Positions 11,742-23,283 of a stretch of 64,000 nt of DNA are shown here, piece after piece (position 1 is the stretch's first letter; each line of letters starts with the position of its first letter). This stretch comes from Cryptomeria japonica (Eukaryota > Streptophyta > Pinopsida > Cupressales > Cupressaceae), in the NCBI RefSeq assembly GCF_030272615.1, contig NC_081409.1:477494573-477558572 (forward strand). Reading direction: 5' to 3'. The translations under genes and the position numbers were made by a program. Under the pieces are notes generated by a model that saw nothing but the letters and a program-made list of their open reading frames with translations, made no database searches and was not told the DNA's origin.

Positions 11742-14700
11742 TTTTTTTTTAAAAGATTAAGTGCATTAATTATAACATTGCACATTTATTAACACAGTGA
11801 AAGTCTAACACATGCTATCCTAAAGGGTTACCAATGAAGATTACTTCAAAACTAAACATCTACAAAAGGTTAATCCAATTATCCATCTAATTAGGAAATT
11901 CAATTGTAATTAATAAAACCATACTTATAAAACTGGATTCCATATTGAAAGATTTAAAGTGTTACAATACATTTATTTTTCAATGAATCATTTACACATA
12001 AGAAGAAGGATAACTGAAATAAACATACATTCCATTGAATTAAGATTACAATATCCAATAAATAGATAGGTTACATAGTTTACTGATACAATGACCACAC
12101 GGTCTCAAATATACAATAATCTTGAACATGAGCTGATTTAAGAGTCACGATCCAAGGAACACCAGTGAATCTGATCCTCGCATGAAGGTATGAACACAAA
12201 TATCTGATGGGAAGTGTCACTACCACCCAACCATGTGATCCCAAAGTGGAACCACCCCACCATTCTGGGAGATAGCAGAAGACCCTCAAGCAAGCAAAAC
12301 AAGACCATACAACAGTATAACATGACTCCACAAATCTCATGTGACTCAACTCATAAACACTAGTGACTCTAAGGAGAGAGTGTCATCGCATGGCTTAAGG
12401 TGGTTACCCTAGGTAGGCCTCCATAGGTCCCAAACCCCATCCTGGGTTATCCTGGTAACCTCTCGTGAACCCCCAGATCTATCTAAGCATCATGCAGACC
12501 CTACCAATCCTTTCGTGAAGGCAAGGTGGTAGGTTTGCCATTCCAGGCCTTCTCACCACATCTTGAGCCTATACAAGCACTCAACCATGTGTGAGGCACA
12601 TTATCTTAGTTTAATATTTTAGCTACCCACCCCCTAATCAATTATTAGGTTATTACTTCTTAACTGACTTTCGAGGGGTTATCCTAGCATCCACTTTGGG
12701 CGTGACCCCTGTTTGAAAGCCACTCTCTCTCATAGGACACTAATAGGAATGGTCTCTCTACGAGAACTCTATGGCGAAACTGACAGCCATAACTAATCCT
12801 GATAGATTTACAGGTGAAGGGTACACAATCATTAACCGAGGGTTGACCATTTGAAATAAAACACTTGATGGTTCACAACACCCGGGTTACACAACAACAC
12901 CTGACAAAGGATAAAAACAACCTTTACAACAAGACAATAACTCAAAATTAGATTTACAATGAAATATGCTTTTACCAAAGAATACCCTTTATTCTAAAGA
13001 TCCTATAACAAGCAATCTTTTTAAAACAGTAAAAAGAATTAATTACTTGCAAATATAGATATTTCAGAAAAATAAGAAATACATCTCATTGATAAAAGAA
13101 AAATAGAATTGTCATTTGATCACTAAGGCTAAATTAAACACATAAAAGTTAACCTCCTAATGTATTTCCAAGAATAAGTATAGAATCTAAAATATAAGTT
13201 TTTCTGGAAATAACTAAATTCTGAATTAATTATATACATATAAAAATATAATATAAGTATATAAATATATATATTCACCGAATATATATATCATACACAT
13301 ATATTCATATTACAATATATATATATATATTAAAACATGAATAAATTTGCACAATATTAAATAATACATAATTACTAAATAGCAGGTACTACCGCAGGTA
13401 GTACTACTACCTTACCATAGTAGCTACTATGGTAGCACCTGCTGCATATATATATATATATAGTAATATGAATAAATTTGCACAATATTAAATAATACAT
13501 AATTACTAAATAGCAGGTACTACCGCAGGTAGTACTGCTACCTTACGGTAGTAGCTACTATGGTAGCACCTGCTACCTTACGGTAGTAGCTACTACCGCT
13601 GATAGTACTGCTATCATACAATAGCATTTCTATCGTCGGTAGCAACTACCCACTCCCTCCCCTTTGGCCGTCATTTTTTTTTTTTAATTTAAAATTAAAT
13701 TTTAATGAATACATAGATTAAAATTCACAAAAACAGAGAATAAAAAAAATCAATTTTCACAGAGATTAAAACCCAATTTTCACAGAGATTAAAAATCAAT
13801 TTTCACAGAGATTAAAAATCAATTTTCAATAGAGATAAAAATCAATGCTTCTCCACTCTACTCCATTTTTATTTTCACAAATATCTTCCATAACCCAATA
13901 TTTTTCTTAACCCATATTCTAATGGTTTTCTTCAAGCGGGAAGAACACAAAAATTGCATAACACACAGAGAAACTTTTATGGGACAAAGGAGGGTAAATT
14001 TGGCAAAATTTTGCCAGCATAACCCCCTATAATTTCACAATGCCAAAACTAAATAATACGGGAAAGAACTAATAAACATGAGAATCTCCACAACAAAGAT
14101 CGGAGATTCAAACAAGCTAATTTATTTTTATTAAAAGAAAACAAAACCAAGCAAAGCAACCCAACCTGTGATGTTTTCTTGGAAGATTCACATGGAAGAG
14201 CTCAGTCCTGCAACCGGTTTTCCAATCCAATCCCTCTTCCAGCAATCCTCTGATAATTTCTTCTTCAACAAAATATTCCTTTCCAAAATAATTTTTCTTC
14301 ACCAAAATCTCTACCTCCTTCCCGTGAACTCCCCAAAACACTTCTTTTTCTTTGAAAATATATTTTACCTAAACCTTTCTAGGTTCAAAAAAATAATTTC
14401 CTTTCCCCAAAATATAATATTCTATTTTAAAACTAAAAAAGATTTTCTTTTCTAATTTTTCAAAAAGGCAAGTAAAAAAAAATGCATTATTCTAAAAACA
14501 ACACTTTCCCTTTTCTTTTATTCTTTTCTCATTCCCAATTAAATAACTTTCTAAAAACAATATTTAGGAAAGTAATTTAACTTATTTTATTTATTTCCAA
14601 TTTTATTTATTTTTAAATCATCTAGAGTCCCATAAATGTATTTAACTCTATTTATTTCAAATTTATTTTTTAAAAACTCTAGATTACAATAAATACATTT

Positions 14701-15614
14701 AATTTTATTTATTTACCCCTAAAGTTTAAATAAAACTATATTTCTAAATTCATGAAATTTGCAAACTAATAAAGGAAGGAATTTTTCTTTTTTTTAAATC
14801 TACAAAACAATAAATGCAACTAATTTATTTTCTAATAAATTTATATAAAATTATATTTCTAATATAATGCAATTTGCAACTAAATTTAATCACTTCACTT
14901 AATTAATTAAATTCATAATCACTAAAGCATTATAATTCATAAATCAAATATGCTAACTGTAAAGTGACGCCATAAACTCAATTAATTAATTCAATCTACT
15001 AGGGCACACAACTGAGAAGACCTAAACAAAGATTCTGAAAAAGTCAAACAAACCGACTCGACAGCCGAACAAAACCAAAAAGGGACGACCGACTGACGAC
15101 ACTCACAAGAGTGTAACTGAGGTACAATTAGGGTCAACTACTACCTCCTCCACTTCCATCAGACAATTATAAGGCACACTCAAACCTATGAAGCATGATA
15201 CCCTGTACCTACTCAGTACTTGTACCTGCAATATCTTGCATCACCGAACCACACATACATATATACAAATATAGAAAACATGACACACACACCGATGAAG
15301 GAAAATCACGACGTTCCCTATCTCACCAGAGTGAGTGAAGGAAAATCATCCCCTCGCATCTAATACACTCACATACATGCAACATATAATTACACATTGC
15401 ATAGATAAAGTAAAGTGTCAATACATAATACTAATCCATAAAATAAAACAAATCACAAGTACTGAAATACTGTAAATAAATTATGCATCTCATATCCAGA
15501 TAAAGCTTGAAATAATGTCATATAAGTCTGAATAACACATAATGGTAATGTATCCACTGAAAGTAACAATAGTAAAATATGAGTCTAATAAGTTCAACTG
15601 AGGAGGGGTACTAC
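11742..15614. mobile_element. D: truncated LTR-like insertion, no coding capacity
   Basis: About 3.87 kb interrupting the left LTR of A, shown by comparison with 59726-59756, where the same sequence is uninterrupted. The right end reads GGGGTACTACA, similar to the LTR end of element C (GGGTAGGGCCTCACA). The left end begins in a T run, with about 25 bp of target missing, so a deletion probably removed the left terminus and its duplication. The interior is A/T-rich, with a TA-rich tract (13230-13330), TAG/CTA palindromes, a 24-nt CACAGAGATTAAAAATCAAT-type repeat (13755-13850) and a moderately G/C-rich patch (12360-12850). No convincing ORF. Most likely a decayed solo LTR; orientation unknown. 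Confidence 0.6.
13337..13640. repeat. Tandem duplication with TAG/CTA palindromes
   Basis: A 131-bp unit starting ATGAATAAATTTGCACAA occurs at 13337 and again at 13468. Each unit ends in dense GTAGTA/TACTAC words, including a perfect 20-bp palindrome ACCATAGTAGCTACTATGGT at 13414-13433. Similar inverted words continue to about 13640, so the region can form several alternative hairpins. Confidence 0.85.
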
Positions 15615-16277
15615 ATTGGGGGTGCCCACAAACAAGTTTTTCTACCCGAGACTCTGCACTTTGGTGACTTCACCATTGTATCTACAAAGACGTATGCAAT
15701 TATTGGCAAGAGGTTAATAGAAGATTCTAACCTCTATGAGCACACAGGCCAAAAAAATTATGACCCAGAGGGGTACATACACCAGAGAAGGAAAGGGCAG
15801 AATCTGGGTGACTATTTTCATGAGCATGTTGAAGACTTGGACATCTTCAGAAACAAGTAATTTGAAGAAGCTATGAAAATCTTTCAGGATTTCAACCAGA
15901 TACTGGAAGAAAAGAGACAAAGACTGCAGGAGATGGATGAAGAAGAAGACGTTGAAAGTGAATTAGGTGAGAAGAGGAGCCTGAAACACATGACCAGACT
16001 ATTGTGAGGATGAGTGTTGATCTGGATGCTAGGCAAGAAGAACATACTTCTTTTGTGTCTGATGATGAATTCATTAAATCAAAGAATTTTAAGTCCTTGT
16101 ATCATTTCAAAGGAAAGAGGCTAAGAGAAGCAATGCCAGATGTGACCCCAGAAAATGAGGCAGAGATGCTTAGAAAATTGAAGGTTGATATCGATGCAGA
16201 AGTAGAAGGCATGACCCCTCAAAGGGGAAGGCAACTTCTTGTAGAAGCTGGAATTATTCTCTTTCCAGGCTGGGATC
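15615..16277 (+). pseudogene. U3-encoded ORF of element A, left copy, part 2
   Basis: Middle portion of the same frame, between insertions D and B. It encodes QVFLPETLHFGDFTIVSTK, DPEGYIHQRRKGQNLGDYF, then a strongly charged helical segment (QILEEKRQRLQEMDEEEDVE) likely to be a coiled coil, and later FVSDDEFIKSKNFKSLYHF and GRQLLVEAGIILFPGWD. Stops near 15858 and in the acidic segment, and a shift near 15970, break it. GGATC at 16273-16277 is the target duplication of B; the frame resumes at 37458. Confidence 0.75.
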
Positions 16278-17851
16278 TGTTGGCATATGCGCAGAGTATG
16301 TTGACATGATGATATTGTGTTGTCATTGATGTCAATATGCTGAAGAGTGAACCAGTAATATGCTGAAGAGTGAACCGGTAATATGTTGAAGAGTGAACCA
16401 GTAATATGTTGAAGAGTGAACAGGTTTCTTGAAGTTAAGCAACTGGCAAAGTGAACCGATACAATGTTGTGAACCGGTATATGTGAAAAAGGGGAAGCGG
16501 TACATTTGTCCAAAGTGAACCGGTATGATGAAATGTGAACCGATATATGGAATGTTTTCTATCAAGGTTTAATATGGTATGACTATCGGTTGGTAGTCCC
16601 AGCCTCAGGGTTTCTGGTTGAAGTGTTTTGAGCCTGTGTGATTCAACTGATGGCAATGTGTGATGAGTTAGCATTGTAATGGAGATCAAATCATGTTTCC
16701 ACATCAGCCTCATGCACATGAAGGATCTTGCATGAAGGGGATTGATCCTATCTACCTCAGGAATGTGCGAAGTTCCTGCAAATGGTGAAGAATGCGTGAT
16801 GGGTTATTGCCTCCAAGAAGTGGTGAAGAACGAACGATGGAGAATATCTTGAGATCTGTTCAAGACCGTTGTATTCAAATGCAAAGTGTTCAATGGTCAG
16901 GATTGAACCGACTAAATTGCTCAACCTAAATGTTTAGAGTTTAGGGTTTATGCTACCGACCTATTTGTTTCCTATAAGGTCGATGTTGTGTTTCATGTTG
17001 AAGTTGTTGGTAAATGTTGTGTGTGTATCTAAGTGCAGAGATACATGATTCTTACTAGACCAAATAAGAGAATTGATATCTACAAAGTATGTGTGTAGAA
17101 GGAAGGAACTAAAGCGGATCTGCATTGGCATTGAGTGCTATTACCAGATCATTGTAATACTTGTTGATCTCTAATCACTTCAACAGTTGGAAAATCCCTT
17201 AACAGGGCAGCTTTAACCAGTTTTCCATAAATCCTTTAACAGGGTGACTCAAAGCCATTGAGTTCATAAAATCCTCTAACAAGGTAACCTTTAATAGGGT
17301 TTAACCCTTAACCGGGTATTCTAGCCATCTCTTAACTAGGTGATCCCTAACAAGATCGGTTCCTAATAGAACCTCTTGTAACAGTCTTTAACCAGACTAG
17401 GCTCCTAACAGAGTAGACTTCTAAAGAGTTCAAAAAAGTTTGTGGGTATTCATCCCCACTGTGGTTTTTCCCAGTTGGGTTTCCATGTGAAAAATATGTG
17501 TGTCATGCGTGATGCCTCTTTCATGTGATGTTTTGTTATTTCCTATTTAGTGGTGAATCATGTTGATCTAGTAAATGATTGTATCTTTGATGATAGATTA
17601 TCTGTTTATGCATAAGGATGAAGTGGAAATGAGGGAGTAGATTGTATGGAAAGCTAAGTGTTGTTGATTTATGTATTTCACAGTCTCATTATGTTTAACT
17701 GGTAGTATTTTGGTTTAGACCGGTTTTAGTGTTTGTCTATCAAGTGCACTGTTTGTAGTCAAACTAGTTTAGGAAAAAAAATTGTGTCTGTACTGATTCA
17801 CCCCCCCTCTCAGTACCGGTTTGGTACTCACTGTTCATCATTGAGTTATCA
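16278..17851 (+). repeat. B 5' LTR
   Basis: 1574 bp. It has four 23-bp repeats (16338-16427, unit TGCTGAAGAGTGAACCAGTAATA, last copy partial) and a run of irregular TTAACAGGGT repeats (about 17190-17420). The 3' portion includes CACCCCCCCTCTCAGTACCG, a common motif near the end of copia LTRs. Confidence 0.95.
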
Positions 17852-17853
17852 AT

Positions 17854-17865
17854 TGGTATCAGAGC
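17854..17865 (+). promoter_or_regulatory. B primer-binding site (initiator-Met tRNA)
   Basis: TGGTATCAGAGC starts three bases after the LTR end; it is complementary to the 3' end of plant initiator-Met tRNA and marks the start of minus-strand synthesis. Confidence 0.95.
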
Positions 17866-17922
17866 ATCCTCGAGGTCCTCTGTGTTGTAAGCTTAACCGC
17901 TTGAGGGAAAGATCCTATTGTA

Positions 17923-18225
17923 ATGATGAAGAGGGAAGGTCCAAAGTTCAATAGAGATAACTTTAAAATATGGAAGGACAGAATGAACATATACATCAGA
18001 AGCATGGGTGCTTAACATTGGAGCTATGTTGAGAATGCTTATGTTATCCCTACCGGTACTCTCACCGATGACCAAAAGAGAGAGATTCAAGAGAATGGGC
18101 AAGTCATGGAAGCCCTAATTAGTAGTTTATCTGACATTGAGTTTATTGATGTTCAGGACAAAGACAATCCCAAAGAAGTATGGGATGCCCTTGAGAATAT
18201 ATATGGTGGTGATGAGCATGTGAAA
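17923..18225 (+). pseudogene. gag: B gag, N-terminal part
   Basis: Starts at ATG 17923 (MMKREGPKFNRDNFKIWKDR), a typical start of copia gag with an F-x-x-W motif region; ATG 17926 is the alternative. DKDNPKEVWDALENIYGG follows, matching the UBN2-type capsid segment. An in-frame TAA occurs near 18013. At 18225 the frame is cut by element C and resumes at 31896-31901 with RQAKEESLRGKFEDMQM, which shows the original uninterrupted gene. Confidence 0.9.
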
Positions 18226-19124
18226 TGTCATACCCAAACTTTTGGGCACAAACGGAATAATTTTTTTTTTTAAAATACTTAACCTAATACAACTAACTTA
18301 TTAAAATAATGCAAAACTAGTTTAGTCTTAACTATGTTTCAGTAAATCTAACAACTAAATCAATTAGGTGAAAAATAATCTACGTTAAAAGCGGGATAAT
18401 AATTCTCCCAAAAGAATTATTAATATTCCCCAATTAATAAATAATTAAACTCACTTAACAAAAATCTCTAATTAATTGATAAGAGATATTATAAATCTCA
18501 AATAGTCCTTTAATTGCCTAGGGTCCAAATTAATTTGCCCTGGCTCTCTTAGATTAAATAAACCTATAAGACAAAATTACCATTAATTAAAATGCCTAAT
18601 AAATTCAATTTAAAGGGACCATCTTGACTTACAAATAAATCACTATAACTCCCTAAAGGTCAATCTCCAAAGAATTTAAATTTAATGCATCAAATAAAAA
18701 TATGTACTTAAATCTATTAATCTAAAAATTAGATATTATTTGTTCATATAAAAATATAGAAACAAATATGCATATATAAATATATATAACTATAGGTAAA
18801 TGTGTACCTAGCATATATATTTATATATATGAAAGTTGAAAAGTTCTATATTAAAACACAAAAAGGAACCAACATATATTATTAAGTTGGATGGGGAAAA
18901 CCCTATTCAAAATTTGAATGGGTATTCCCCCTTTTTTATTTCTTTTCTTTTTAAAAAAAGTTCTAAAAACCTCTTTGCTAACCCTAATCTTCTTTTTTTT
19001 TTCTATATTCTATCCCACACATATTTTTCTTTTCTACTTGTGTTTTGCCCTAACCCGAAAATTGGGTTAGGGCTTGTGTGTGTGTGTGTATTTTTTTTTT
19101 TTGTGTGTGTGTGTAGGTATGAGG

Positions 19125-19515
19125 AGCCATAGAGGGGGCATCAGATTTCAACACAGGGTGGAGGGTGATTCCACATAGGACGGAGGCCGAGCGGTAGCGT
19201 TTTCTAAGGGGAGAGGGGAGTGGGGAAGGAGGTGGTGGCTACCCTCGGGGGCTCCCTGCAGGGACATCCGCAACCGTGCCTGTGGGTCGCAGCTCGCAAA
19301 GGCAGCCAAGGTCACTGCTGCAGTACGCGGCCCACAGACCAGCTACACCGCCGCTGTGGGGCGTCACCCGTAGGGGGGAGCCGAAGCTTCCCGACTATGG
19401 GTTGCGGCCCACAGAGGCGACTGCGGTCGCCGCTGGGAGTCGCTGTCCACAGCGCGGGGGCGCTTTCTGCTCCTCGCATGCATGCACTTCCGTAGGGGCC
19501 GAGGGGGGTAAAGCA
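19125..19515. other. G/C-rich island inside C 3' LTR
   Basis: About 390 bp of G/C-rich sequence in an otherwise A/T-rich LTR, full of CpG and with recurring words such as GCGGCCCACAGAGGC. The matching island in the other LTR is at 28467-28865, and many differences between the two are CpG versus TpG or CpA. Short frames across it are composition artefacts. A promoter or CpG-island role is possible. Confidence 0.8.
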
Positions 19516-19684
19516 CAACCTTTTTTTTTTGTTTATTTAATTTAATTTTTTTTTTTTTATAATTATTTTTTTAAATAATAAAAACAACATAAATATATAT
19601 ATATATATATAACCATGCATTTGTACATCTGTATTCTTTCTTTTCTCATGCAGGTTTCCAGGCTGAAATATATTATGGATTAAA

Positions 19685-19719
<35 letters not shown>

Positions 19720-19782
19720 TTATATATATATATTATATATATTATATATATATATTATATATATTATATATATATATATATA
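19685..19782. repeat. (TA)n microsatellite in C 3' LTR
   Basis: Nearly 100 bp of TATATA with short interruptions. The partner site near 29029-29059 has only about 30 bp. Confidence 0.95.
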
Positions 19783-22643
19783 GGTATATATATTTTTTAC
19801 AATAACACAATTAAGCAAAAACTATGAGTTTCTTTTTTTTTTAATAAATCTTTTATACATGCAGAAAATTAATAATATCATTTACAGCATGATAATGGTG
19901 AAATATTCATTTCTAATAGGCTGAATTTATGAGTTTTATAATCTGCTCTTTTTTTTTTATAAGCATTTTGTAAACTAATATTTGAAATACATACCAACAG
20001 CAAGCTTTACTTCATAAATATTTTTCTTTTGCAAGACTAAGATGCTAACTTTAGAAATGTATAACTAATTAGTTTCATTTTCTTGCAATTTATTTAAATG
20101 ACAGAAAGTAATAAACTATAACTGCAACTATATTAGTCTAGGAATCATTTAAAAGAACAACTTAAAGTAAAATATATTAAAACCTATTTACTAAATTTAT
20201 AGTTGTATTTAACATCATAGTCTATGTGCATGCTACTCCCTTTTTTCATAAGTTTACTTACATAAGGCAATAAAAGAAAATCTACACTAAAAACAACATG
20301 AATGCAAACAACTTTATCCCTTTTTTTTTTGTAAATGAAGGTCTTAATACAAGCTCATATATCTCATCTTTTTTGCAAAAATAACCAAATAGAAAAATTC
20401 ATTTCTTTAAGCATATTAAAATACAATGTAAATATCATTACAAATGGGTTTGAAAACCCTACTAGAATTATCCTTTCCATTGAATGAGAACTATGAATAA
20501 AATACAAGCATTTCTTTACTTTTGGAAAAAATAAATACATCATTGGCTTTTTCTTTACAAAGCTACAATAATAAATACAACTTTTCTTGAATCTTTTCTG
20601 CAACATAAAAACAACAACTAATTTCTTCTTCTTTTCCTTCCCATCCCAAGCAACCTGCAAATAGAATAAAAAGCTTGACCATGGAGTGCTCACCTACCAG
20701 TCTAGGCTTACTAGAAGCCACCCTCAAGCTTGGAGAACCAAGCACTACATAGGTCACAAACAAACAATCACAACAAGCAAAGGGGCAAACACTCAACATA
20801 CATTTTCCCAACCCAAGCTACACTTTCACCACAACTTGTGATGATTTTTCCACGGGTGGAAGTTGACCAAATACCATTGGGGAGACTGCAAGCATGGAAC
20901 AACTCAAGCCACCTCATGGCAACCAAAATACAACAAAATACATCTCCACACCCTTATGCCCCGCAAAGGCATATAAGCCATATCTTCTCCCCTTATGACC
21001 CCCAAATGCATACACATGGCTATGCAGCAAGGGTCACAAAGAACACCCTTGAGATCACTCTCCATAAGGAGAGCCTCTCACCCAAGGCTGTCATACTTCT
21101 TCCACCCCAAGACCATCCTACTCTCCCAAGAGTAGAAGGCCTTGGACACTCCCAATACAAGAAAAAATAAAAAGAACAAATGAAGGAAAATTACATCTTT
21201 CTTCTACAAAGCAAAATACATATACACATCTTTTTTTATACAAGCATTTTTCCAAACAAACATATACAACATAACTAAAAAGAAGTAAGAACCAACCTTA
21301 ATCTACCAAAAGGTATGATAGACTTAGTTGGGGATGAGCAGCCCAAATCCACACAAACTCTTCACCAACACCTCACCAAAGATTCTATCCTACAACTATT
21401 CTTTCAAAAATTGTATAATCTCCAACAATGGAGAGTGGGTGATTACTCACTAAGTCCCTAATCCTTGCCTAAGAAGGCCTCTCTCACTCTTCCCAACCGC
21501 TTGGGTAAGGTAAGAGTTCCTATTGGTTGTTCTTCCCAACCTCTTACATGTTGCTAAAACTGGAAAGAGAAAAGGTAAGAGAGGATGGGGAAGAGAGTCT
21601 GACACCAAAAGGGAAGGTTGTCTATCCTAAGAGGAACCTTCTAAGTTGAATTTTCGCTCACCTTCGAAAAACCACTTTTTGAGGTGACTAAACAGTCACA
21701 TGGGAGTAGTCACATGTTTAAAAATACCCCTAACCCATAGGTATACCCTTTGGACCTTTGGAAAAGCCCTAAAACTGACCCTAGGAGTCCATTTGACCCC
21801 TTAGAAACCCAACTGAAGTTAACCTACGGGTCAAACCTAAGTTGACCACTCCCAAGACTCCCTACCCAAGGCAAATTTGGGACCACACTCATATGTTTGA
21901 ATGGCTTTGGTAGAAACAAAACTCCCTCCAAGAGACAAGTCAAAATCAATGACACTAATCAACACATGTGTCAAGTGACACAATAAAATACAATATAAAA
22001 ATCACACATGAAATTTGTCTCTTGTAGGATTACACAAATTAATAAATGAAATTTAACACACATGTATCATTTACTTTCACAAATAAAATACAATACAAAC
22101 GGTGTGTTGTCTCTCCAAATAGACAACCCCTGGCTTAACAAATGTACATAGGTCTAGGTTTGGTTGTCCATATTATTTCCATGGTCACATGGATAATTTT
22201 CCTGTGCATCTCAATTAACACATTAGTAATTCCAAATAATCACAAATATATAATTAAACACATAAATTCTATTACACATCAAACATTCATACAATTGACA
22301 ATAATGAATCAATATCTCATAGATTCCAATTTGATTTCACATAAGCAATTATCATAATCCTCAAAATTGAACCATTCATATAATAAGCATCCTATTTCTA
22401 TCATCAAAATGAAGTCCTGCAAATCCAATAATGACATACATCATTTCAAAGTAATTCTATTCTAGAAACATATAAAGTTTCATATTCATAATGCATAAAA
22501 ATGAAGCATCAATATACGTCAATGTGATCCAAATCATGGAATCATATAAGTTCTAAATCCATAATGCATAAAATAAAGCATCCATAATAGTCTCAATATG
22601 AAAATAACAGAAATGTCAGGATGAGTCAGGGTAGGGCCTCACA

Positions 22644-22660
22644 CCCTCCCTCTCTAGGCA
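22644..22660 (-). promoter_or_regulatory. C polypurine tract
   Basis: On the element strand, AGAGAGGGAGGG directly precedes the 3' LTR (which begins TGTGAGGCC). This is the expected position of the plus-strand primer. Confidence 0.88.
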
Positions 22661-23283
22661 TGAACTTCCTCTTGGAGTTCATCCAAAAGGTGGGGGTACT
22701 ATGATCTCATACATGCTGCATCCTCCCATAAGACTGTAACCTCATCATAGCAATCCCACTAGACCCTAACCTGGTCCAGCTCTCAACCTCAAAGGCCTAG
22801 TGTCCGGCGTGCCAAAATACGAATGGGCTCCAAAGCTAGCTGCCCGTCCGACTCCACCTGCAAGGCATTCCAATCTAGAATATGAGACTCATCATAGATA
22901 TACTTCCTCAAAACTGAAACATGAAACACATTGTGGATGCGTGACAAGCTAGGTGGCAATGCTAAATGGTAGGCAACTGGTCCTATCCTCTCAAGGATCT
23001 CAAATGGTCCTACAAATCAAGTTGTGAGCTTAGAACCCTTTCCATAACGGATTGGACTCTTATGCGGTCACACTCTCAAGAAGACTCTATCTCCAACCAA
23101 GTAGCTACGATCTATCCTCTTCACATTATCATATTTCTTTTGTTTATCTTGTGCCTCTCTAAGACACTACCTAATCAAATCCACCTGCTGCTCCATATCC
23201 CGAACTATCTCAGAACCAATAGCAACCCTGTCCTCTATGCAGTCCCAACTCAATGGTGTCCTACAAGTTCTGCCATATAATGC
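22660..23283 (-). pseudogene. pol: C integrase C-terminus and chromodomain remnant
   Basis: The - strand below 23283 keeps the frame of the upstream integrase. It shows the GPF-type module ([20 protein letters not shown]), [13 protein letters not shown], then a short segment with the spacing of a chromodomain (about 22675-22765: a VRV-x-WDCYDE strand followed by LWEDAACM). Chromodomains at the end of integrase target chromoviruses to heterochromatin. It is broken by TAG and TGA codons near 23283, 23170, 23070 and 23022 and again inside the chromodomain, one of them directly before the conserved Trp. Confidence 0.8.

Larger units (their letters stand above)
18226..22643 (-). repeat. C 3' LTR
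   Basis: 4418 bp. Mostly A/T-rich, with one G/C-rich island (19125-19515), a long TA microsatellite (about 19685-19782) longer than in the partner LTR, and an inverted repeat CCCAAACTTTTGGG at 18233-18246 close to the terminus. No coding frame in element sense looks real. Confidence 0.95.

Noticed and set aside
12080-12349. 89-codon - strand frame inside insertion D
   Set aside because: No recognisable motif or gene context, and D otherwise looks like a non-coding LTR.
20730-21170. 146-codon + strand frame, repeated at 30005-30445 with few changes
   Set aside because: It lies in the two LTRs of C, antisense to the element. Similarity of the two copies is explained by LTR identity, and no motif is recognised.
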